Below, in pieces: positions 1 to 4,441 of a stretch of DNA of 6,919 nucleotides; within the stretch, counting starts at the first letter, position 1; the number at the start of each line of letters is the position of its first letter. The notes beneath the pieces are model-generated. The model was not told where the DNA came from and ran no database searches. It saw only the letters and a program-made list of their open reading frames with translations. Source of the stretch: Brevundimonas sp. UBA5936 (GTDB taxonomy: Bacteria > Pseudomonadota > Alphaproteobacteria > Caulobacterales > Caulobacteraceae); assembly GCA_002430835.1 (NCBI GenBank), contig DJDA01000069.1:10813-17731 (forward strand), in the 5' to 3' direction. Position numbers and translations under genes: made by a program.

Positions 1-503
1 GGGCTGGTCAGTTCGACCGTCGCCTTGTCGGTCATGACCTCGGCCAGGATCTGGTCTTCCTGAACCGCATCGCCGACCTTGACGTGCCAGCCGACCAGCT
101 CGGCCTCGGCCGTGCCTTCGCCCACGTCGGGCAGTTTGAAGACGTGGTTCGCGCCAGCGGCGGCGACGGGCGCCGGAGCGGCTTCAGCCTTCGGCGCTTC
201 GACGGCGACCGGAGCGGGCTCAGGGGCAGCGGCGACAGGCGCGGCGGCCGGTTCGTCGGCGGCGGCGTTGCCTTCGCCCTCGACCTCGAATTCAGCCAGC
301 GGGCCGCGCACGGCCATCATCTGACCGGGCTCGCCGTGCAGGGCGGTGACGACGCCCGCGACCGGGCTGGTCAGTTCGACCGTGGCCTTGTCGGTCATGA
401 CGTCGGCGACGATCTGATCCTCGGCGACCGTATCGCCGACCTTGACGTGCCAGCCGACGAGCTCGGCTTCGGCGGTGCCTTCGCCCACGTCGGGCAGCTT
501 GAA
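1..503. repeat. In-frame direct duplication encoding the two lipoyl domains
   Basis: Bases 1-140 and 364-503 are direct repeats offset by 363 bp, exactly 121 codons. By eye about 15 of 140 positions differ (about 89% identity), and most of the differences are in the stretch 43-70 and its counterpart 406-433. The copies encode the equivalent parts of the two lipoyl domains. The real left boundary of the repeat lies outside the window. Confidence 0.85.
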
Positions 504-518
504 AACAAAACGACCCAT
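1..518 (-). CDS. bkdB: Branched-chain 2-oxoacid dehydrogenase E2 (dihydrolipoyl acyltransferase), N-terminal part; cut by the window edge
   Basis: E2 carries acyl groups on lipoyl-lysine swinging arms from E1 to CoA in the cytoplasmic branched-chain 2-oxoacid dehydrogenase complex. The first 172 codons are visible, from MGRFVFKLPDVGEGTAEAE. There are two lipoyl domains, about residues 3-80 and 124 to the edge, each with KLPDVGEGTAEAELVGWHVKVGD and the lipoylation motif DKATVE; the modified lysines are K44 (387-389) and K165 (24-26). An Ala/Pro/Glu-rich flexible linker spans about residues 84-123. The E1/E3-binding and catalytic domains lie outside the window. The ATG at 518 starts 1 nt after the bkdA2 stop with only a weak Shine-Dalgarno, so translation is probably coupled. 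Many BCKDH E2 proteins have one lipoyl domain; two nearly identical ones suggest a recent internal duplication. The BCKDH assignment rests on the adjacent E1 genes; the lipoyl domains alone would also fit a PDH E2. Confidence 0.9.
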   Translation of the reverse strand, partial: MGRFVFKLPDVGEGTAEAELVGWHVKVGDTVAEDQIVADVMTDKATVELTSPVAGVVTALHGEPGQMMAVRGPLAEFEVEGEGNAAADEPAAAPVAAAPEPAPVAVEAPKAEAAPAPVAAAGANHVFKLPDVGEGTAEAELVGWHVKVGDAVQEDQILAEVMTDKATVELTS

Positions 519-519
519 C

Positions 520-1638
520 TTAGCGACCCATCCCTGATGTTTGGCCGGTCATGACGGCTTTCAGCGCGTCGGCGACCCGCTGCGGTCCGGGGAAATATTC
601 CCATTCAAAGGCGTGTGGATAGGGCGTGTCCCAACCGGTCACGCGCGCCACCGGCGCCTCCAGGTGATAGAAGCAGCGCTCCTGCACCAGCGCGCTCAGT
701 TCGCCGCCGAAGCCCGAGGTTTTCGGCGCCTCATGCACGATGACGCAGCGGCCGGTCTTCTTGACCGAGGCCTCGATGGCTTCGATGTCGAGCGGCACGA
801 GGGTGCGCAGGTCGATGACCTCGGCGTCCACGCCCGCGTGCTCGGCGCCCGCCAGCGCGACCCAGACCATGGTGCCATAGGCCAGAAGGGTGACGTCGGA
901 GCCTTCCTTCATCACGCGGGCCTTGCCGATCGGCTCGATGTATTTGCCGGTCGGAACCTGGGCCAGTTCCTGCGCTTTCCACGGGCTGACCGGCTTTTCG
1001 TGCCAGCCGTCGAAGGGGCCGTTGTAGAGGCGCTTGGGCTCGAAGAAGATGACCGGATCGTCGTCCTCGATCGCCGCGGTCAGAAGACCCTTGGCGTCAT
1101 AGGGGTTGGACGGGATCACCACCTTCAGGCCGGCGATGTGGGTGAACAGGCTTTCGGGCGACTGGCTGTGCGTCTGGCCGCCGAAGATGCCGCCGCCGTA
1201 GGGGCTGCGCACCACCATCGGCGTGGTGAACTGGCCGCCCGAGCGATAGCGCATCTTGGCCGCTTCGGAGACGATCTGGTCGTAGGCCGGATAGATGTAG
1301 TCGGCGAACTGGATCTCGACGACCGGGCGCAGGCCATAGGCGGCCATGCCGATGGCGGCGCCGACGATGCCGGTCTCCGAAATCGGGGCGTCGAAGCTGC
1401 GGTTCATGCCGTGCTTCTTCTGCAGGTGGTCGGTGACGCGGAAGACGCCGCCGAAATAGCCCGCGTCCTCGCCGTAGGAGACGACGGTCGGGTCTTCAGC
1501 CATCTTGACGTCCAGGGCCGAGTTCAGGGCCTGGATCATGTTCATCGCGGCGATAGCGGGCGCGTCCGGGGCGACCGACGCCGGGGCGTCCTTCTGGTCG
1601 ACCATGTCGGCTTCAATCTTGTCGTTGATCTCGGCCAT
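520..1638 (-). CDS. bkdA2: Branched-chain 2-oxoacid dehydrogenase E1 beta subunit
   Basis: E1 beta pairs with E1 alpha in the thiamine-diphosphate-dependent alpha2beta2 decarboxylase that oxidises branched-chain 2-oxoacids and acylates the lipoyl group of E2. The 372-aa product resembles Pseudomonas BkdA2 over its length, as recalled. Visible hallmarks are YGEDAGYFGGVF (residues 55-66, with the ThDP-activating Glu57), FDAPISETGIVGAAIGMAAYGLRPVVEIQFADY (82-114), GGQTHSQSPE (153-162), PSNPYDAKGL (176-185) and EPKRLYNGPFDG (200-211). About 30 residues precede the conserved start (MNMIQALNSALD), similar to the extended N-terminus of BkdA2. The ATG at 1638 is 3 nt after the bkdA1 stop, with AGGAG (1647-1651) 8 nt upstream. 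A GTG one codon earlier (1641) is an equally possible start. The stop is 1 nt before the bkdB start. Confidence 0.95.
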   Translation of the reverse strand: MAEINDKIEADMVDQKDAPASVAPDAPAIAAMNMIQALNSALDVKMAEDPTVVSYGEDAGYFGGVFRVTDHLQKKHGMNRSFDAPISETGIVGAAIGMAAYGLRPVVEIQFADYIYPAYDQIVSEAAKMRYRSGGQFTTPMVVRSPYGGGIFGGQTHSQSPESLFTHIAGLKVVIPSNPYDAKGLLTAAIEDDDPVIFFEPKRLYNGPFDGWHEKPVSPWKAQELAQVPTGKYIEPIGKARVMKEGSDVTLLAYGTMVWVALAGAEHAGVDAEVIDLRTLVPLDIEAIEASVKKTGRCVIVHEAPKTSGFGGELSALVQERCFYHLEAPVARVTGWDTPYPHAFEWEYFPGPQRVADALKAVMTGQTSGMGR

Positions 1639-1641
1639 CAC

Positions 1642-2871
1642 TCAGACTCCTACTTCGCGGCGCTGTTCGACCAGACGCCAGTCCTCGGTCGCATAGACCT
1701 CCTCGAACATGGTCTTCACGCTGGGGCGCGACTGGCCCAGGGTGCCGATGGCCTCGGATTCCTTGGCGGCGGCGCGGACCTTCTCGACCGCTTCCTTTTC
1801 AGCTTCTTCCTGCTGTTCGTCGGACCATTCGCCGATAGCGATCAGGTGCTGCTTCAGGCGGGCGATCGGATCGCCCAGCGGCCACTTCTCATGCTCGTCG
1901 CCAGGGCGATAGCGGCTGGGGTCGTCCGAGGTCGAGTGCGGGGCACCGCGGTAAGTGAACAGCTCGATGATCGTCGCGCCCTGGTTGGTGCGGGCGCGCT
2001 CCTCGGCCCACTGGGTCGCGGCCCAGACGGCCAGGAAGTCGTTGCCGTCGACGCGCAGGGCGGGCAGGCCATAGCCGATGCCCTTGGACGCGAAGGTGGT
2101 CTCAAGCCCGCCGGCGATGCCCTGGAAGGACGAGATGGCCCACTGGTTGTTGACGATGTTCAGGATGACCGGCGCGCGATAGACGGCGGCGAAGGTCAGG
2201 GCCGAGTGGAAGTCGCTCTCTGCCGTCGAGCCGTCGCCGATCCAGGTGATGGCGATCTTGTCGTCGCCGCGGATGGCCGAGGCCATGCCCCAGCCCACGG
2301 CCTGAATGTACTGGGTGCCCAGATTGCCCGAGATGGTGAAGAAGCCGTAGTCCTTGGCCGAATACATGATCGGCAGCTGGCGGCCCTTGATGGGGTCTTC
2401 GGCGTTCGAATAGATCTGGTTCATCATGGTCGCGAGCGGATAGTCGCGCGCGATCAGAAGGCCCTGTTGGCGATAGGTGGGGAAGCCCATGTCCTCGCGG
2501 CTCAGGATCATCCCCTGGGCGACTGCAATGGCCTCTTCGCCGGTGCACTTCATGTAGAAGCTGGTCTTGCCCTGACGGTGGGCGCGGTGCATCCGGTCGT
2601 CGAAGGCGCGCGTCAGGATCATGGCCTTCAGGCCGCGACGCATCGTCTCAGGGTCCAGCTTGGGATCCCACGGGCCGACCGCCTTGCCTTCATCGTCCAG
2701 CACGCGGATCAGGCGGAAGGCGTGATCGCGCATTTCAGCAGGCGCCGTGCTGACCTCCGGGCGGTCGACAGCGCCCGGCGCATCGAGCTTCAGATGGCTG
2801 AAATCAGGCGTGTCGCCCGGCCGGCCCGAAGGTTCCGGCACGCGCAGCGACAGCGTCGGGGTGTTCTTCAT
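1642..2871 (-). CDS. bkdA1: Branched-chain 2-oxoacid dehydrogenase E1 alpha subunit
   Basis: E1 alpha binds thiamine diphosphate and decarboxylates 2-oxoisovalerate, 2-oxoisocaproate and 2-oxo-3-methylvalerate in Val/Leu/Ile breakdown. The 409-aa product matches Pseudomonas BkdA1 (about 410 aa) closely, including the N-terminal LRVPEPSGRPG (residues 9-19). The substrate-pocket segment is FYMKCTGEEA (105-114) and FPTYRQQG (130-137). The ThDP/Mg motif runs from GDG (212-214) to NN (241-242). The loop YRGAPHSTSDDPSRYR (307-322) matches the E1 alpha phosphorylation loop with its catalytic-site histidine, although bacteria usually lack the cognate kinase. The ATG at 2871 is preferred because GGGAGG (2877-2882) lies 5 nt upstream; a TTG one codon earlier would be only 2 nt from it. 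First gene of bkdA1-bkdA2-bkdB, divergent from the Lrp-type regulator. Confidence 0.97.
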   Translation of the reverse strand: MKNTPTLSLRVPEPSGRPGDTPDFSHLKLDAPGAVDRPEVSTAPAEMRDHAFRLIRVLDDEGKAVGPWDPKLDPETMRRGLKAMILTRAFDDRMHRAHRQGKTSFYMKCTGEEAIAVAQGMILSREDMGFPTYRQQGLLIARDYPLATMMNQIYSNAEDPIKGRQLPIMYSAKDYGFFTISGNLGTQYIQAVGWGMASAIRGDDKIAITWIGDGSTAESDFHSALTFAAVYRAPVILNIVNNQWAISSFQGIAGGLETTFASKGIGYGLPALRVDGNDFLAVWAATQWAEERARTNQGATIIELFTYRGAPHSTSDDPSRYRPGDEHEKWPLGDPIARLKQHLIAIGEWSDEQQEEAEKEAVEKVRAAAKESEAIGTLGQSRPSVKTMFEEVYATEDWRLVEQRREVGV

Positions 2872-2876
2872 CAATG

Positions 2877-2882
2877 CCTCCC
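2877..2882 (-). promoter_or_regulatory. Ribosome-binding site of bkdA1
   Basis: The minus-strand GGGAGG is a near-perfect Shine-Dalgarno, 5 nt before the ATG at 2871. It decides the start against the TTG at 2874. The dyad CCGGTT-G-AACCGG (2885-2897) sits immediately upstream. Confidence 0.75.
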
Positions 2883-2884
2883 GT

Positions 2885-2897
2885 CCGGTTGAACCGG
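2885..2897. repeat. 13-bp dyad in the bkdA1 leader
   Basis: CCGGTT and AACCGG flank a single central base. With a 1-nt centre it is a better candidate for a protein-binding dyad than for a tight RNA hairpin. It lies 2 bp upstream of the bkdA1 ribosome-binding site. No function is known; in GC-rich DNA it could be chance. Confidence 0.3.
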
Positions 2898-2952
2898 CCG
2901 CGTTTCCTTATGGAAGAGGGCATAGCATGGCGTATGATTGTTGGCTCTCCTA

Positions 2953-2988
2953 AAAATACCCTTGCCAAATGGCAATTTGGGGTATTTT
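2953..2988. promoter_or_regulatory. Candidate Lrp/BkdR operator: nested inverted repeats
   Basis: AAAATACCC (2953-2961) and GGGTATTTT (2980-2988) are perfect 9-bp inverted arms. Inside them are two more overlapping dyads: TTGCCA/TGGCAA (2962-2967, 2970-2975) and CCAAAT/ATTTGG (2965-2970, 2975-2980). Three dyads packed into 36 bp, midway between divergent genes and next to an Lrp-family gene, look like an operator for an oligomeric regulator. The bkdR -35/-10 candidates overlap it, which would allow autorepression. It could in principle form an RNA stem, but neither downstream gene needs a terminator here. Confidence 0.6.
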
Positions 2989-3008
2989 ATTGCGCGGAAA
3001 GCTAATTC

Positions 3009-3016
3009 GGAGAAAG
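3009..3016 (+). promoter_or_regulatory. Ribosome-binding site setting a TTG start for bkdR
   Basis: GGAGAAAG ends just before the TTG at 3020; the GGAG core is 7 nt upstream, an ideal distance. The only upstream in-frame ATG (2968-2970 region) lies inside the operator palindrome and has no Shine-Dalgarno, so TTG is preferred. Confidence 0.7.
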
Positions 3017-3019
3017 CCT

Positions 3020-3508
3020 TTGGCCGACGACCTCGACCCTATCGACGCGCGCATCCTCGACATCCTTCAGCAGGACGCGGGCCTGTCTGTCGCCGAGGTC
3101 GCCGATCGCGTCGGCCTGTCGGCCTCGCCGTGCTGGCGCCGGATCAAGAGACTGGAGGACTCTGGCCTGATACGCAAGCGTGTCACGCTATTGGACGCCG
3201 GTCTTCTGGGCCTGGACTTCGAAGTCTACGCCATCGTCAAGCTGAGCCTGCCGACGCGCGACAACCTGCAGATCTTCGAACAGGCCGTCGAAAGCTGGCC
3301 CGAAGTGGTGCAGTGCGCCACCATCACGGGGCGCGAGGATTACGTCCTGCGCATCATCACCACCGACATGCACGCCTTCGACCAGTTCCTGCGCGACAAG
3401 CTGCTGACGCTGGGCATCGTCTCCAACTGCGAGAGCCATATCGTCACGCGCGGGGTGAAGAACGTCACCACCCTGCCGCTGGGCATCATCACGCCGCACG
3501 TCGGCTGA
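3020..3508 (+). CDS. bkdR: Lrp/AsnC-family transcriptional regulator of the bkd operon
   Basis: This is a feast/famine DNA-binding regulator, cytoplasmic and probably octameric, with an amino acid as likely effector. From the TTG start it is 162 aa, the usual Lrp size (about 150-165). The helix-turn-helix is at residues 22-51, LSVAEVADRVGL followed by SASPCWRRIKRLEDSGLI, after the typical LDPIDARILDILQQDA helix. The C-terminal RAM ligand-binding domain covers about residues 68-150, with VYAIVKLSL, WPEVVQCATITGREDYVL (93-110) and MHAFDQFLRDKL. The divergent position relative to bkdA1 is the same as Pseudomonas bkdR, so I infer that it activates bkdA1A2B and controls itself through the palindromes at 2953-2988. 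An upstream ATG start would add 17 basic, non-family residues and is unlikely. It converges with pdeM, 23 bp away. Confidence 0.88.
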   Translation: MADDLDPIDARILDILQQDAGLSVAEVADRVGLSASPCWRRIKRLEDSGLIRKRVTLLDAGLLGLDFEVYAIVKLSLPTRDNLQIFEQAVESWPEVVQCATITGREDYVLRIITTDMHAFDQFLRDKLLTLGIVSNCESHIVTRGVKNVTTLPLGIITPHVG

Positions 3509-3516
3509 GGCTGTCG

Positions 3517-3559
3517 CGCCGTCGCCTTTGGTCAGCTCAGGCGGTCGAAGGCGACGGCG
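3517..3559. terminator. Inverted repeat between convergent bkdR and pdeM, possible bidirectional terminator
   Basis: CGCCGTCGCCTT (3517-3528) and AAGGCGACGGCG (3548-3559) are perfect 12-bp inverted arms with a 19-nt loop. The left arm is in the 23-bp gap and the right arm is in the last codons of pdeM. The stem is very GC-rich and sits where both convergent transcripts must end. There is no T-run on either side, so it is not a canonical Rho-independent terminator. Confidence 0.4.
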
Positions 3560-4275
3560 TGAACCTTGTCCCGCCCCAGCAGGGCGGTCAGCGGCGGGAC
3601 GGGAAACAGGCCTGTGATCGCGGGATCGCGCACGTCCAGCCCGCCGGTGAAGGCGCCGAAGGCGGGCAGGATCAGCCGCCGCCCGTCGGTGACGAAGCAG
3701 GGGCGGCGCACGCCCCGGCCATAGGCGGCGACGCGGGCGGCGGGATGCAGATGGCCCGCGACCTCGCCCAGCGTAGGCTCGGCCTGCGGCTCATGGATCA
3801 GGAACAGGCCGCCCAGCGCCAGGGTCTCGACCACCCGGCCGGGCAGGCGCTTGAAGGGATTGGCCAGCGCGCCGGCCAGGGCGTCCAGGTCGTGATTGCC
3901 CTCCAGCCAGATCCAGTCGCGCCCGGCGGCCAAGGTTTCCAGCCGAGTCAGCTGGGCGCCGTCCATGCGCGACACCGCCTTTGAATCATGGAAGCTGTCG
4001 CCCAGCAGGACGACCGTGCGCGGGTCCAGCGCCTCGATCTCGGTCTCGAGCCTGGCCAGGGTCGCGGGGCTGTCATAGGGCGGCAGCATCTGTCCCCGCG
4101 CCGCGAAGGCCGAGCCCTTCTCCAGGTGCAGGTCCGAGGCGATCAGGGTCTGATGCGTCGGCAGCCACAGGGCGCCGGAACAGCGCAACACGCAGGCTTC
4201 GCCGTTGACCGTCAGCTTGAGCCCGCCGCACGGATGGCGGAACGGGGACAGGGCCGCGCGCAAGGCGTCGTTCAT
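3532..4275 (-). CDS. pdeM: Ligase-associated DNA damage response endonuclease PdeM (metallophosphoesterase)
   Basis: This is a calcineurin-like binuclear metallophosphoesterase, 247 aa. Metal-binding motifs appear in order: SDLHLEKG (residues 47-54, with Asp48 and His50), LGDSFHD (91-97, Asp93), EGNHD (125-129, Asn127 and His128), IHEP (160-163, His161) and GHLHP (174-178, His175 and His177). The pattern, including SDLHLEKGSAF and the GHLHP ending, matches the PdeM family found beside an Lhr-like helicase, a putative exonuclease and an ATP-dependent DNA ligase. The helicase is directly upstream here, so a role in DNA-end processing or repair is inferred from context. The ATG at 4275 is chosen because the conserved protein begins there. 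The frame is open upstream to an ATG at 4434, but those 53 residues are translated repeat element and not family sequence. The ribosome-binding site also lies in the repeat. Confidence 0.88.
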   Translation of the reverse strand: MNDALRAALSPFRHPCGGLKLTVNGEACVLRCSGALWLPTHQTLIASDLHLEKGSAFAARGQMLPPYDSPATLARLETEIEALDPRTVVLLGDSFHDSKAVSRMDGAQLTRLETLAAGRDWIWLEGNHDLDALAGALANPFKRLPGRVVETLALGGLFLIHEPQAEPTLGEVAGHLHPAARVAAYGRGVRRPCFVTDGRRLILPAFGAFTGGLDVRDPAITGLFPVPPLTALLGRDKVHAVAFDRLS

Positions 4276-4277
4276 CG

Positions 4278-4429
4278 CCCTTCTCCCCTTGGGGGAGAAG
4301 GTGGCTCGCGTAGCGAGACGGATGAGGGGGCCGCAGGCCTCGCCCTCATCGTCTGACGTGTAGCTCGCTGAAACAGCCCCCTCATCCGAGCGGCTCCGCC
4401 GCCCACCTTCTCCCCCGAGGGGAGAAGGA
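4278..4429. repeat. Bipartite palindromic element, copy A (between helicase and pdeM)
   Basis: Two inverted 53-bp units, 4278-4330 and 4377-4429, flank a 46-bp spacer. Each unit begins at the outer end with a stem-loop: CCTTCTCCCC (4279-4288) pairs with GGGGAGAAGG (4292-4301) in the left unit, and the right unit has the same at 4406-4428. A GGTGG follows, then a small hairpin, then the inner end CGGATGAGGGGG. The small hairpin is CTCGC-GTA-GCGAG (4305-4317) in the left unit and GCGGC-GGA-GCCGC in the right unit, read on its own strand. The element nearly fills the 166-bp gap between the helicase stop and the pdeM start. No transposase and no clear target-site duplication are seen. It is REP/BIME- or MITE-like; the family name is unknown to me. 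Confidence 0.9.
4283..4288 (-). promoter_or_regulatory. pdeM ribosome-binding site located inside a palindromic repeat
   Basis: The minus-strand GGGGAG lies 7 nt before the pdeM ATG. It is part of the 3' arm (4279-4288) of a perfect 10-bp RNA stem whose other arm is 4292-4301, with a CAA loop. The Shine-Dalgarno would therefore be sequestered when the hairpin forms, unless ribosomes or other structures open it. Confidence 0.55.
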
Positions 4430-4441
4430 CGCATGATGTCT

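Larger units (their letters stand above)
2872..3019. promoter_or_regulatory. Divergent bkdA1/bkdR control region
   Basis: This 148-bp non-coding gap separates the start codons of bkdA1 (minus) and bkdR (plus) and must hold both promoters. Its 2938-3007 part is noticeably more AT-rich than the genes. On the plus strand, TTGCCA (2962-2967) with a 17-nt spacer to TTTTAT (2985-2990) is a weak -35/-10 candidate for bkdR. I found no convincing minus-strand sigma-70 promoter for bkdA1, which would fit an activator-dependent promoter; in Pseudomonas the Lrp-like BkdR activates bkd from the divergent position. The promoter placement is inference. Confidence 0.55.

Noticed and set aside
541..2892. 783-codon plus-strand open frame antisense to bkdA2 and bkdA1
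   Set aside because: Its translation is rich in Arg/Gly/His/Asp without recognisable domains, and it lies entirely opposite two strongly conserved E1 genes. Long antisense frames are normal in GC-rich coding DNA.
2969..3019. Upstream start for bkdR adding 17 residues
   Set aside because: The start falls in the operator palindrome without a Shine-Dalgarno, and the extension does not resemble Lrp proteins. The TTG at 3020 has GGAG at ideal spacing and gives the family's normal length.
3188..3499. 103-codon minus-strand frame opposite bkdR
   Set aside because: It is antisense to a conserved Lrp-family gene and has no domain or ribosome-binding site of its own.
3988..4356. Plus-strand frames opposite pdeM and into element A
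   Set aside because: They are shadows of pdeM plus translated repeat DNA; the metallophosphoesterase motifs on the other strand are decisive.
4349..4358. Shared TCGTCnGACG in the spacers of elements A (4349-4358) and B (6357-6366)
   Set aside because: The match is short, lies at different distances from the units, and the remaining spacer sequence is unrelated, so it cannot be told from chance.
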